The notes under the pieces are model-generated. The model searched no databases. It was not told where the DNA came from and saw only the letters and a list, made by a program, of their open reading frames with translations. The position numbers were made by a program, and so were the translations under genes. DNA of 24,812 nt from Didymodactylos carnosus (Eukaryota; Rotifera; Eurotatoria; Philodinida; Philodinidae): positions 1 through 24,812 of the forward strand of contig CAJNOQ010002346.1 of assembly GCA_905250885.1 (NCBI GenBank). The letters run 5' to 3'. This document shows, piece by piece, positions 1-12,049 of the stretch (position 1 is its first letter; each line of letters begins with the position of its first letter).

Positions 1-37
1 GAAAGATACAGATAACTGTTTTGGTCTACAATATACC

Positions 38-166
38 AGAATACACCAAGCCCAGAAAGCCGAGCACATTTTTCGAATATTAGATATTTGTGTATTCTCG
101 ATGAGAATACACCAAGCCCAGCAAGCCCAGCAAACCCAGCAAGCCCAGCAAGCCCAGAGAATACAC
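38..166. repeat. 9-bp tandem repeat, AAGCCCAGC x5
   Basis: Five head-to-tail copies of AAGCCCAGC occupy 114-158; the third has one change and the fifth differs in its last base. The run is bracketed by two copies of GAGAATACAC at 103-112 and 157-166. An earlier copy of the flank plus one unit lies at 38-55. This fits replication slippage with local duplication. No function is apparent. Confidence 0.85.
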
Positions 167-194
167 TGCGTACTGATATTCTGACAGCCCTCGG

Positions 195-712
195 AATACT
201 CGATGTTTCGCCAGTAGAAATGCACCCTTTCTGATGGAAACGTCGATGTCTGTCTAGCAGAACTCCATCTGCTTTGATGGAAAGCTCAATGTTTCTCCAG
301 TAGAACTGCATCTTCTTTGACGAAAAACTCGATGTTTCTGCAGTAAAACTTCATCCTTTTTGTTGAAGAACTGGATGTTTTTTTAGTAGAACTGTAGCTT
401 TCCACCCGAAAAACGCCATGTTTCTCCTGCAGAACTTCACGCTCTTTTCTGGAATGCTGGGTGTGTCTCCAGGAGAACTGGATCCTTCTACCCGACTAAA
501 TCGATCTTTCTGTAGTCGAGTTTTTTTTTTTGGTGAAAAACTCCGTGTTCTTATAGTAGAACTGCATGTTTCTTCCGGAAAAACTCCATGTTTCTCCAGT
601 AGAACTCCATCCTTTGACAGGTAAAATACTCGATGTTTCTTCTGCGGAACTTCATCTTTCTACCCGATTCACTCAATGTTTCTCCAGTAGAACTGCATCC
701 TTTTTCCTGCAG
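195..712 (-). repeat. 43-bp minisatellite array, about 12 degenerate copies
   Basis: A motif close to CGATGTTTCTCCAGTAGAAC recurs near 201, 244, 287, 330, 373, 416, 459, 502, 543, 586, 631 and 674, so the period is 43 bp with small indels. The reverse complement of the unit ends in GGAGAAACATC, as does the unit of the large array at 12050-13420. The two arrays are therefore the same family in opposite orientation. An interrupted poly-T run near 522-532 disturbs the period. The short open frame at 418-624 is a product of the array and is not called as a gene. Confidence 0.85.
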
Positions 713-1535
713 AGACAGACTGGCAAAAACAACTTCTGATGTTCGAATGTCGATGTTATCAAGTAAGAAAAAGAAATTATAGTGCTGTTAGATAATGTGT
801 ATAGTGTTAGTGCGTAGATTAGGTCGATTGGTGAGAAAGAGCAGATTCGACACATAAATCACAGAAAAATTTGTTAACTTCTTTAATATAATAGCCGAAG
901 TCAAAAATACGGTTCGTTAGCGTTGTCAAAACGAGAAAAAAACGGCCCGTTAACGATCAATAAACGGCCAGTAAATGGTAAGAAAACGCTTACAAAACTA
1001 TCTATTTAAGACCCTAAAACGATACGAGTTTTACGTTCTGAAAGCGGTCCTATTTTCCAGAAAACATCCTATTTTTCCAGAAACTTCTGCGACTTATGGA
1101 CTTAGCGAATAATTTTCAAAAACAAATATTTTCTGAAATTCTGGGTAAAATGGCCCGTTTTCGGGTTTTTGAAGTTGAAAAATGGCGACGCTACGTGCAA
1201 TTTACTTTCAGGTGTCAAATCTTGCCAAAACACTGAAGGATTTTCTCTCCGTATACATCTTTTGTATTTTGTCTTTTATTTCTCTTCGAAATGTCGCAGA
1301 AGCGCAGAGAAAACTAAGAAGTACGGGCAGAATTTTTCACTGGAAAAGCGGTAATTCATATTAATTGAAATTTCAGATGAGTTTGAACCATTTTCAATTA
1401 ATTTCAACTAATTCAAAGCTAGACGTTAGTTGAACCGATTTAATATGAGACTTTTTCAATTCAAATGACTAAAATTAATTTTGATTTTTTTTCGTGTTTT
1501 TTAATGAATTGAAATATTTTTCCTTTACCCTGAAA
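713..1535. other. Noncoding, AT-rich; no gene seen
   Basis: No open frame here has recognisable domains or coding texture. There are short local duplications around 920-975 (variants of AAACGGCCCGTTAACG) and two TTTTCCAGAAA-type copies near 1050-1085. A stretch at 1355-1510 is rich in AATTGAA and TTCAATT and looks like decayed repeat. Nothing else can be supported. Confidence 0.5.
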
Positions 1536-1539
1536 TGTT

Positions 1540-1921
1540 GATTTTCTACAAACTAGATAATTTTCTATAAACTAGAAAATCCTGGGTGATTTTCTAGAAA
1601 GTGGAAATTCGTCCAGGAATTTCTAGACTAAATACTTATTCATCTTTTTGTTTTGCAATGAGTGCAGGTATAAGAGTCACTCATATTCCACTTAAATCTG
1701 CTTTGACAGTTTCTACTTTAGATCACAGGTCTGCCTATGCCGGTTTATAGAAAACCAAAACGGAATTTCTAATTTCCTGGGAATTATTTATGGAAATTCA
1801 ACGACGATTTTTAGATTGATGGAAATTCGATTTTCTATAAACTAGAAAATCCTCGAGGAATTCCCATAGGTACTCTTCGAAATTCGCCGAGCATTTTCCA
1901 TAAATAATTTCCAACCTTACA
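1540..1921. repeat. Palindrome-rich MITE-like patch
   Basis: A 24-bp direct repeat that is itself palindromic (arms ATTTTCTA and TAGAAAAT around a TAAAC centre) occurs at about 1559-1582 and 1830-1853. Inverted arms TTATTTATGGAAA (1784-1796) and TTTCCATAAATAA (1895-1907) enclose the second copy. One side ends in TTACAGTGTA, a terminus type seen in DNA-transposon-derived MITEs. No clean pair of outer ends or target duplication could be placed, so this is probably one or more decayed nonautonomous elements. Confidence 0.45.
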
Positions 1922-2215
1922 GTGTACGACGAAATTTTGAGGACCTCACCATAATTGCCCCAAGGCACATTACATGCATGTGTCTGAAATAAAATTCACT
2001 AATTAGTACATATCTAGACAAATTCATTTCGCAATTTTGTCAAAAGAATAGAATGGCGTCGGATAACTAGAAATATAGTAAAAATTTCGAAGTCCCAGAC
2101 ACATTTTTCTTCGACGTATTGAACTCATCGCGGCTGATCTGCAGTTTTGTTTAAACGAAGCACGTGAAATGGTCCACATTCAGTACAAAGAGAGCTATCT
2201 CCCGCTTTCAGAACG

Positions 2216-2650
2216 ATGACTACTTGTGGACTTTTTCAAGTAAGCTTACTTGTCAAGTACTTGAGAAAATACTTGACAAGTAAAATGTAAGTACTTAGCT
2301 GACATAATGCCGATAAATTTACTTGAAAAAGTTCAGTCAAGTACTTGTTCTATTTGATTTTGATTTTGTATTTTACACATATTCTGGAGCTATACTTTTG
2401 TAGAGCAAATACATGCACGGCTACTAAGTTTGTTCAACTGAGTAGAAATATATAAGTTTATTTTATAAGTGTATAACAATTAATATTGTGGTGTTTATGT
2501 ACCAGTGGTCAACGCAAAAGAAAAGGGTGAGTGACTTGTTCAAGTACTTGGCTGAAGCAAGTCAAGTAACGATGATTGACAAGTTCTTGCTCACGTACTT
2601 CCCAAGTACTCCTCAAGTAATCAAGTACTTGTATCAAGTACAGTCACTAG
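2216..2650. repeat. CAAGTACTTG palindrome cluster, possible MITE
   Basis: Many copies of CAAGTACTTG, TCAAGTA and TACTTGAC fill two blocks, 2230-2350 and 2535-2650, around a 185-bp AT-rich centre. The outer edges are roughly inverted: TGACTACTTG at about 2217 against CAAGTACAGTCA near 2647. A weaker patch with the same motif lies at 13950-14045. The layout suggests a nonautonomous DNA element with subterminal palindromic repeats, which in such elements commonly act as transposase binding sites. I could not identify a target duplication. Confidence 0.5.
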
Positions 2651-2845
2651 GGTAAACAACAACAACAAAAAGAAAAAACCCTGAACAAATCCATAATGTC
2701 GATCGACATAATAAAATAAAATTCGCGAGTCTTGATACTGTTTAACAGAAAGTTTATCTATCGTCTCTTGTAGGGCGAACAAAGAAATGAAAATTTCGGC
2801 ATGTAGAAACTTATTAATATTAAAGTAAATGGCCGAATTGAATGT

Positions 2846-4369
2846 TTAGCGCAATACTGAAGGTTCAGCATTTGGAAATAACAGTTTTATACCATTATCG
2901 TTTGAAACATCGTGTTGGAATGAGCGTCTGGCAATATAGACACGTCTGATACGATTGCATGTGGATTGTACTTGTTCAAAAGAAGAGTCTTCTGAATTTC
3001 TCAATATATCGAATACTAAACTCTGTAGTATGTATAACTGTTGAATGTTTGGTGTCATTAATAATAGTCGTCTGAAATGTTTAAATTTTACTTGCTCGAA
3101 AAGCAATATCAGAGTGACGATGTTTTCCATCATGAATTCATTATTCAGTAAATTATCACTTAAACAAGGAATATGAGGTGTAAGAAATACTAGGTCTGTT
3201 GCTCTTGGAAATGCTTTTTGGATAATCTGAAATAATTCTAATCTATACGGAACTGTATTATCATATAAAGTAATTTGTTTCGCTTTGTTTCGTTTACTGT
3301 ATAACAAAATATCATTGTTGTCATTTGATCGATAATTAACTAGATCATTTGAAACGTAACAGAATTTATTAAACATAAAGGGTAATGAAAATACACAATA
3401 ATATCGACTACGCAGTGGTTGATTAAAACATAAAATCGAATGATTATTATTAATCCAATAAGACGATTTGTATGTTTGGATATAATCGTCTATATTCAAT
3501 GTGTTACCGACAACTGGAATACGAAGACAAAAATGAAATACTTTCAATTTTGTTAGTTTTGATAATAACTTTTTTTCTAAACGTTCACCATCAACAAATT
3601 GATCAATATATAAATTCAATGATAAGTATTCTAGATTAAAGCAACACTGAGATAATAACAATTCTAAATAATCATAATTAGCAGTAAACATAGCGTAGAA
3701 TACAAAATGTTTTAATTTTGATAATGTCGAAGGAATATTTTTATCGTAATCAAATTGGACGTCATTTTGTTGTTGTGGCTCCTGCCCTCTTCGTCTATTG
3801 ATATTCGGTATATCAATATTCACAGATTCGATTGAAGGTAAATTGTTTAACAGAACATACACATTATCGAAACAACGTACTTTTATTGTTAACTTTTTAA
3901 TAGAAAAACATAGTTGAATGATTTGAGTATTGATGAGTACGTAAACATTATCAAAAAATAATGTTTGTGTTCGATACCAAAATAGAGTTTTAAATTAAGT
4001 AATTGTTTAAACAGTTTTAAATATGATAAATATTTACCATCCTTTTCAATTTTCGTTATAAAAAGTGATTCAAGATTCGGATATATTTTAGAATATAACC
4101 ATAATGGGAAACCAGAGTCAATATTTTCATCATCAACTTTAATTGCTTTGATATAATGATGAATTTTTGGTAAAATTGTTCGACAATACTTGTTCAACGC
4201 ACATTCATCGACATTGGATAAATCTATTGTGCATAAAAATGGATAAATAAGATTATTAAAACGATCATTGAAATTGAAAAATGAATAAATAATATCAATA
4301 GCTTTCAAATAGACAAAAAATAAAATCATACATTTCATTTGGTAGACTTGATTCTAATGTTGATATTTC
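2846..4369 (-). pseudogene. F-box/LRR-like protein gene with two frameshifts
   Basis: Read on the minus strand, the 5' part gives an F-box-like start (SLPNEMYDFIFCLFES, about 4350-4300), then IIYSFFNFNDRFNNLIY in another frame. The body carries leucine-rich segments such as LEYLSLNLYI, LTKLKVFHFCL and NIQQLYIL and ends ...LLFPNAEPSVLR. F-box proteins of this form usually act as substrate receptors of SCF ubiquitin ligases, and the family is greatly expanded in bdelloids; both points are family knowledge. Two single-base shifts break the frame: one extra base near 4298, and one in a six-base T run near 3953-3958. The open frames left are 3889-4338 and 2846-3862. About 507 codons in total is near full length. 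No start ATG is seen; a TTCTTCGTCTAG at 4370-4381 could be a 3' splice site, implying an upstream first exon. Either a recent pseudogene or homopolymer assembly errors. Confidence 0.6.
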
Positions 4370-6428
4370 CTAGACGAAGAATACCATTATATGCTAGATT
4401 AAAAGTAATCTCCAAAAATCGAAGTAGATCATCTTGACAAACAACTCATAACAACTGCAAACGAATCTCCTTCAAACCCATTCTTTTACAGTTGTTAGAC
4501 ACCCTTATATTTTGATAAAACAAATTGATTTTTTAATCAGAAATAGAATATTCAGAAAAAAGTGATGAGTCAACCAGTCGAATAACATCCACGAACCTTT
4601 ACATTCTTTATATCGTTAGAATAACTGTCATTTAGACGAGAGCACTGGTTATGTTCGTTTACAATAAAATTGACAAAGGTACACTTGACTCTCGATACTT
4701 TTTTTGAGTATTCAATGCCTTAACTTTCGTCATACAAAAACGTATCTAGTTCTTTATTCATCTGTTTGTACCATCAATGAAGTCATGATAAACGATCAAC
4801 TAGAGTAAGATCTATGACAATGAAATACTTACCTTAGAGATTTTTCGATTATATAGAGAATTCAAAAACTCCAGAAGACAACCTGCAGGAATGAATATTT
4901 TGTCTGATTTTGAATTTCGATTGTCCTTTCAACTTAAATGAATTTTTTTTAAATAAATTTTCGTCCGGGCAATTTTTCTACATAAAATGTTTGTGATGTT
5001 CGTACTTGTGTATATAAGGACCAGAAACGCAATCGAAATGGACAATGGCTGAAGTCTTACTAAGATTCTAGGGTCCCTTCGAGGAAGGGTCCCCTCCTCC
5101 CAATACTCATTGCGATTGGCCTTAGTTCTATTCCTTTAATTCATTTAAACTTGAAATTTGTCTCACATATAGTTCTAGAATTACAGCTGATGTTTTTTGA
5201 TAGTTGTTTCATCTAATAGAAAAATATTTTTAGGATCTTTCATATTGCCAGTTCAAAGCTATACTCTATAAAAAATATAAGTCTAGTGCTTTATCTCAAA
5301 CAATATTTTCTAGTTTCAACAGACTACATGAATTGTGGATGAAAGTATTACTTATCATGACTCATAACTGATGTATTGAAAAAGGATCACAAACTATGCA
5401 CATTTCTTTAACTATCAATCATTGTGAGACAGCTTATGACTATTAACAGCCATTTAGAAAATACTCTGTAAAGTGTTCAGATCAGTTTTAGACACATCAC
5501 AACATACCCTGAAATGTTTCCTTTATCAATAATTTAAGATCTAGCAAAGAGATGTGATAAATAATTGAATTTTCTACAATTATTCAATTCGAACGAAGCA
5601 ATCTTCATACGTACCTTAATCATGAAAGGAGAAGTCAGTAGTCTAAAGTGAATATTCTATGTTTTAAATAGTATAAGAACAAAAAAGACGTATTTTCTTT
5701 CGTTCTATTCATATTTCTACACAATGTTTACCCTAATGTCTTCATGAATGGACGACAGCAACTCAGCCTTTTTAGAACTTTTGTATGATTTTTTCTAATG
5801 ATGATGATGATTTATTGTATGATAAACTACGCCTATGCTACATGACTATTAATAGAATGAGAGAAAATGCGGCCGGCGACTTTTTCATTCCTTCACCAGT
5901 TAAGTAGACAATACAGGAGAGTTCGATTTTTTCACATCTCTATGCTCGCTCTTAAATTAATACCTATTGAAATTTTTTGTATAATAACCTCGGTAACCTT
6001 AGAATGTCGATAATAGAGCTTTCTCGCACGATCTAATGAAGCTCTGTCCCACTTTTAGAGTTCATACGTGGTAGAACGGCTGTGTCGTGGCATGAAAACA
6101 ATCATTTGGTAGTCGACTAATAACTGGATAATCCGAGTTTTCTGCCTTCGCAAATCAGATATCAGACAAAATGGACGTTAGCAAAGGCCTGCACATATTT
6201 ACGCCAAGCAAAAGTATATAAAAAGTTTGTCTCTGACATTCCAGACTTTCATCCGTTGTAACCCTGCCCTTTCTGAACATTTCTTATTCTAATATTCTAT
6301 GTCGCCTTTTTACTTCGGATAACAACCAAAACTGTTTTTCGAATGACAAGAAAAAGTGTCATGTATTTTAATGGAGCTGCCATTATAAGAAACAAAAAAT
6401 AGCTGAACTGCCATATTAGTTATAAACT
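4370..6428. other. No gene seen, 2.1 kb intergenic
   Basis: Both strands are densely stopped, with no domain-like peptide. Visible items are an imperfect GC-rich hairpin around 5072-5094 (GGGTCCCTTC facing GAAGGGTCCC), an (ATG)n run near 5798-5812 and a TATATAAAAAG box near 6217 with no ORF downstream of it on the plus strand. None supports a function. The first few hundred bases may hold the upstream exon or promoter of the minus-strand F-box-like gene. Confidence 0.45.
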
Positions 6429-7262
6429 TTATTTAATGTCATCATTATTTAAACAACAACATGTATTTTGATTACATAAATGTGATGTATACCACCATTG
6501 TGATTCAGATAATAAATAAGGATGATTATTTGTAACACGCATCATTAATCCTGTACAAACAATAGGAGAGCCCGAATCTCAAAGTTCACAATTTGTTTAC
6601 CGCCATGATCAACAACCCATTCAATAACACTATTATTTATATTAGGATCGACAGTAGTACTGTTAGCCGATAATGTTTCCTTTGCCATTTTTTTAATATT
6701 GCCTGGATGAACACGGCATTCTAATACAAATTGCAAATATCTACCAGATTTGGAAAAATCCTTTTGATATTCCGATGGCATTTGTTGGACATCAGAATAT
6801 CTTGGATGATATGCATAATTAATGCAGGGACTAAAATATACTCCAGCACCATGTGCTGCCTGATTTGCAGGTTTTAATCCACTTAATAAAATAGTTAAAC
6901 CATATTGAAATTTTATACCGTGATAACATATACACCATCCTTTAAATTTCTGATAAAAGTCTTGTGGTGTTTCAGTAATATAAAACGAGTATCTTTTCCA
7001 TCCAACAGGGCAATAATATGGTTTACCACCACGATCTTTACCATCATTCAATTCACTACTCCAATATGTATGACCTTTATAATATATGCGATTCCAGTCA
7101 CCATTTAATTTGTCATCTGATCAATACCAAATTTTATTTGTCTTGATGATGGTAATTCAATATTATTATCACTACAAATTGGTATTAATGGTTTTCCTAC
7201 AACACGATAATATTTTTTACAGTCTTCATCATATGCTTCTTCTTCTATTGATAGTCGTTCTT
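6429..7262 (-). pseudogene. PARP/ADP-ribosyltransferase-like gene, two frameshifts, 5'-truncated
   Basis: The central open frame (6545-7051) contains YHGIKFQYGL, then HGAGVYFSP with NYAYHPRY, then RYLQFVLECRVHPGNI and VIEWVVDHGGKQIVNF. This order (HG, then G.GVYFSP...A..Y, then an L-x-CRV strand and an I-x-W-V strand) resembles the PARP-type ADP-ribosyltransferase fold, with H and Y of an H-Y-(E) triad visible; the third residue is uncertain. Upstream (7125-7262) another frame encodes an acidic segment and a GKPLIP stretch. Downstream (6429-6582) a third frame continues with GLMMRVTNNHPYLLS and a Cys-rich tail to a TAA. Single-base shifts lie near 7120 and 6581. The open region begins after TTAAATTTTAG, a plausible 3' splice site, but no upstream exon is recognisable. 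An AATAAA overlaps the stop at about 6428-6433. Activity is unproven; it may be decayed or mis-assembled. Confidence 0.55.
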
Positions 7263-10200
7263 CTAAAATTTAACAAGTAAAAGATTGTTAGAAAGGACGG
7301 GGTACAATAAGAACGAGAATCGGCCCCATTTCAGATCTTCTCGAAAGGTATCTAGAATGAAAGAGCATATGATTTTATGGGGTTCTAGACCCTTGGTTTC
7401 TCTTCAGACCTCATATCTGTGAGAAAAATCGATCAGCTTTGACCAATAGCTCCGCGAACCCATTCCGATGTGTTTTTCGTACTTTTCTCAGAATACAACA
7501 AGTTTGAAGGTAAGTTTTATATACCATTTGATGCAGCTTCAAAAGGCGAACAGAACTATCTATTGCTCAATTGTTATGTACACTGCGAGCACCCACATTT
7601 TTGGAATATTACTGTTACAAATGACCTTTTCAGCATAGTCCACGATATTATTTCAACTTTTTCACCATGAAAGGACCCAGGTTGCGGTCTACATTATATA
7701 TCGAAAGAAAGCTCTTTCAAAACTCCACAAAATGACTGGTCATTAATTTCTAGTTGAAAGCGCAAATGCTCACGTTTTTGGATATTACAACTGCAGAGTG
7801 ATGTTTTTGGCATCGACGGATACGCTTGATCCATATAAAACCTACCATCATTTACATCGACCTTCGACGTTAGTGACGAGACTTGCCTCATATTATAGAG
7901 CTCAGCAAGCTGAACCGAACGGTGAAAACCGCAAGTCTTTAGCCTTGTTAGAAAAAACGTTATAGCCATTTTACCCTCGCAGCGGAAAAATGCATTTTCT
8001 GGCGGATTTGGCCTAACTTGTAGAACGTCTGCTGATCACATTCCCTAAAGCAGAACCTTGAAGTTGGCATCAAATGACAGAGCACGTCGAGTTCTATATA
8101 TTTCGATGAAGAAACATTATACTAGGCTTCGGGATCTTGAGATAGAGATTTCTGAAAAACTCGGTTTTCTAGAAAATCTAGTGACCTTAAAATTTGTTTC
8201 AGAAGCTTCTCAACAATATCATTGGATGGCCCCTTCAATTCTCCACAAACTGAGATGTTGGTGACGTTTCGATGATCTTGGACGACCGAGTTACAGGCTG
8301 TTTAACATTAAGAATATAACCTCATTCGCTTTAATGCCGACTTTTCGATCTGTATTGTATTTTCTATGGCACATTGACAACACATCGCAGAAACGTCGCC
8401 AATCAAAACGATAACTTTGTCACATTGTATTTTGCGTGAAATTATCATCAGAAGTCATGAAAAATTTGTACCGAAGCAAAAGTACTCTATGAAGAAGATC
8501 TTAAATGCTGCTGCTGCTTGTGTATCGGACGAAAAGATCGAACTCATGGATGTATTGGATTAGATATCCGATTCTAGATGCACGCCTAGATGAATTAGGA
8601 TAGGGACCATAAAGTAATATAGGCGTTGCAGACTAAGATGAGCCGGACAATCATCAGTTTATCGGTCTACTAAAAAGGTGAAAGACCAGAATATCATACA
8701 TCGTCCGATTATCTGGCGAGTCATTTTGGTGGACGATACTTGATCTGATTGGGCTCCTACCTAGGAAAAATAATGATTTTCGGTTAAAGATAATTTTTAG
8801 ATTAATTACATGGATATTATATTAGAATTCCTCTTTTTTATTAGCATGAGTAGGAAGAAGGAAATAAAAGAAAATGAAAATAAACTGCATCGCCTAAGCG
8901 CTAGAGAGCGATACCATGTCAAAGATAAAAAGACTGATTCACAACGGGTTGTATTGCTTTTCTCTGAAAAATCAGCCTTTTAACGTTCAAAGTTTGTTGT
9001 CGAAAGATGACATGTGTAGTTGTCTCGTCAAGAAAATACCGTCAAAAATCTGTCAGCATAATCCGAGGCAGATTTTAATTATGAATTGTGTCATTTAAAC
9101 AGCTAAATAGGTACATACGAAGTGCACCATTGATTATTGGGTATTTGTTCAATATTCGACAGATGTTCAGTTCGCATCATAATATTTTTTTTCTTCAGAA
9201 AAAGTTACCCTTTCAATTTCAAATGAATCCGTCCTGTTTTCAGATGTAGGAGCTTTTAAAAGTGCGATAAATTCATGATCATAGGCAACGAATCGATTCA
9301 GATTCGTGTGACTCGAACTGCACCCATGTTGCACTTGATATTCTATTAGAAGACGTAATTTTCATGGTAGCTGATGTCCTTGAAGAATCATATAATGTGC
9401 ACTTCACTGATAAATGCTGTTCGTCGTCATAGCTGATGGTTGAGTATTAGTCACAGTTCCATAGAACATGAGAAAAATATGCCTTTTGAACAATACGACT
9501 TCAGACAAAGTTGCTGCTTATTTTTTGTCAAGTAGAAGTAGGGCACTTCAATTTTGTGCCTCTGGAGTATCTCGAATAAATGTACTGCCGCCATTTCATT
9601 TTTCATTTGATAGGATTTCGCATGTTGATCAGTGATATCGCATGTTTTTAGAAAGTAAATGGAAGAATACGACTGTATTGTATAAATTTGCCTCTTCAGC
9701 TAAACCTAGTTAAATCTGATATAAAAAACATGTGAAGATTTTAGTTCCACACGGACGCATGTATTGATAAAAAAACAATGCTGTAGGAGAGATTTTATTT
9801 AACATACCGATCATGACATCTGAATTTTGAATAGCCACAGATAAACACTTAAACCATTGGATTTTTTCTTTCTGTATAGATTTGTATTTTATTTTTGTTT
9901 GTGTCTAATCATATCACTATATTTCAAGCGGCTTGTTCAAGAATTGATTAAACCATGATTCTTCGTCATAGAATTTTAGCTTTTAGTTTCTGGAGTAGAG
10001 CACAAATTTCTGCATCGAGTAATGTATTATTCATCTAACCGTAAGTTTTACTAATAAGTCTATGATAACTTGAAACAGTATTTTGATCCATAAAACTTGC
10101 ATACCTCGATCTAAGCTATTTGGTAAATCGGAAAACTTTGTCCTATAGGTAAATCGACATGCCCTACAATAGGCAGTTCAGAATCTCTTTACCTAAGACA

Positions 10201-10320
10201 AGTCTCCAGAGACCGGATATCTGCAGATCCATGGTAAAAGCATCTAGCAGCAAAAATGAATATCAGCTTTGGGATCAACATCAAATATTACCTTTAATTA
10301 ATTAGCTTTCAAGGTAAAAA
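7263..10320. other. No supportable gene, 3.1 kb
   Basis: Only short open frames (under about 95 residues) occur, and none has a recognisable motif. Two stretches, about 7540-7640 and 7715-7805, resemble each other (both contain a CAC.TTTTTGGA.TATTAC core), suggesting an old tandem duplication of about 180 bp. The rest looks like decayed noncoding DNA. Confidence 0.4.
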
Positions 10321-12049
10321 CGATTGGACACGTAGGGGTCTTCTCTCGTTAGTCTCTTTTTCGTACCCGGTGTTGTTTTCGCTCTTCAGATTGAACCGTT
10401 AGTTTCTAACTGAACGGTGATTACTTTTCATTTTCTTTCTAATTCGTGTGTAAAGACTTCGTTTTTTTATTTGTTCATTCGTATCATAAGCTGTCTTTCC
10501 ATAGTAGATGATCATATGCTAGTGGGATATCGACTATTATAGTGCTTAACGTACTGATTACAGTGGATCGTCAAAAGTCAGTAGGAGCGACGTTGCTATT
10601 AGTTACTATTCGCTTGTACTTATTTAGAATTAGTGATCGTTCTCTTTCCTTCATATCAGATATATACCGGATCAAGTTGAAGTGCAGTCCGATGTACATG
10701 ATGTCAACTGACATACATGGTGTTGAATATGAAACTAGTGCGATAAAAGACAACTAATTCTTCATTTTTTCATCCAATGGTTCATCTTGTTTATAATTGA
10801 CTTGTATAGACAAATAATATATTTTCCATCTAAGCTTGGGAACTGTCAAGCCTCAATGGCAGATTGGAACCAGAAATTTCCAAGAATCGAACATGTTTCC
10901 TGGAAAATTAAAAAGAATGATATTTGGAAAAGGAAGTACAAGCTGGAGCAGTTTCAAAAAAATAAATAACTGTTCATTCCTGCGTCAATAGACCAGTACT
11001 AAAAGTCACTAAAGAGTGAATCTTTCGTTGTGCTAACACAACTCAGTTCGATTGTCAAATGTGGAAAATCATTTTAGAAAGTTTGCTGTAGAAAAAGATA
11101 CAAAAGGGGAAAACCATAAACTCAAAACAGTAATCGTTTTTGAAATCGGACTTAGACAATCTTGCAGTATGTTACAACGTCTAGAAGTATTTTTCCAACA
11201 TTTGTTAATAATCTTGCCTTTTGTATTTGCTGTTAATTTGCACAAAAATGGAATATATAAGAAAAAATGGTACTGCAAACGGGCAGTTATTCTTGAAAAG
11301 GTAAGAAATACTGTATTTTACATGACTTTCATTGATAGTAAAAGCAGCAAAATACTCACTTTTGGCACATGCTCTTTACTAACAGAAATACTCAAAGATA
11401 AATTGAATGGAATTTCTGTTTTATTATTTTCCAAACAGATCTCTTGAAATAGTCTCGATAAAAAGATATATCTTATCAGATTTTGTGCCGGGTATGTTTT
11501 ACTGCTTCAACAATGTTGTCCCAAAACGCAACAAAACCGCGCAGTGGTCCTCGCGTCAAACTTACCAAACTGATCTAATAATCAACAATTGATAACCGAA
11601 CGAGTTATCATTTTCGAACCAGCTTCTTTGTCTAAACACTTAGCAAGAAGAAACTATTGTTTTGATTAATCCAAGTTAAAAACAATTTAATTAACTCTAA
11701 TATTGACGCCAGTTTGAACATTATAGACGTGCTTTCTATTACTTATCTAAACTAGTGCTCTTTTACATTTGTTTCAACGCATAGAGCCACGCTGAGTTTA
11801 ATTTTCATATTTGCAGCCCAAAAATTATTTTCTAAGATTATTTTCTATAATCGCTATTAGTATATAACTTCTGTCACTATTGCTTTCACCAGAACCAATC
11901 AGAAAGCAGCCAGATCCCATAGGGAAGAATTCTATTAAACAACAGAGCGACTATGACAGAAATACAAATGGAATTTGGGGTTTGATGAAGCTTTGGCGAA
12001 AGCTCCTTCATTTGAATAGAAGTTTAATGATATACAGAGTTCCCTCGTT
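10321..12049. other. No supportable gene, 1.7 kb
   Basis: The longest open frame (11052-11447, 131 codons) has one hydrophobic stretch (LLIILPFVFAVNL) but no family likeness, and a 69-codon frame overlaps it on the other strand. A 6-bp hairpin AGCTTT-GGCG-AAAGCT lies near 11989-12004, just before the minisatellite array. I see nothing else. Confidence 0.4.

Noticed and set aside
418..624. 68-codon frame near the left edge
   Set aside because: Lies wholly in the left 43-bp minisatellite.
6210..6250. Core promoter (TATATAAAAAG) on the plus strand
   Set aside because: No coding region follows it on that strand and AT-rich DNA produces such boxes by chance.
8847..8990. Lysine-rich 44-codon frame and overlapping 60-codon frame from 8916
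   Set aside because: Too short, no motif, two overlapping frames equally open.
10542..10757. 71-codon frame resembling a membrane protein piece
   Set aside because: No consistent hydrophobic pattern or family motif; a frame of equal length exists on the opposite strand.
11052..11447. 131-codon open frame
   Set aside because: No recognisable motif, overlapping antisense frame, no neighbouring coding signal; length is possible by chance in this much sequence.
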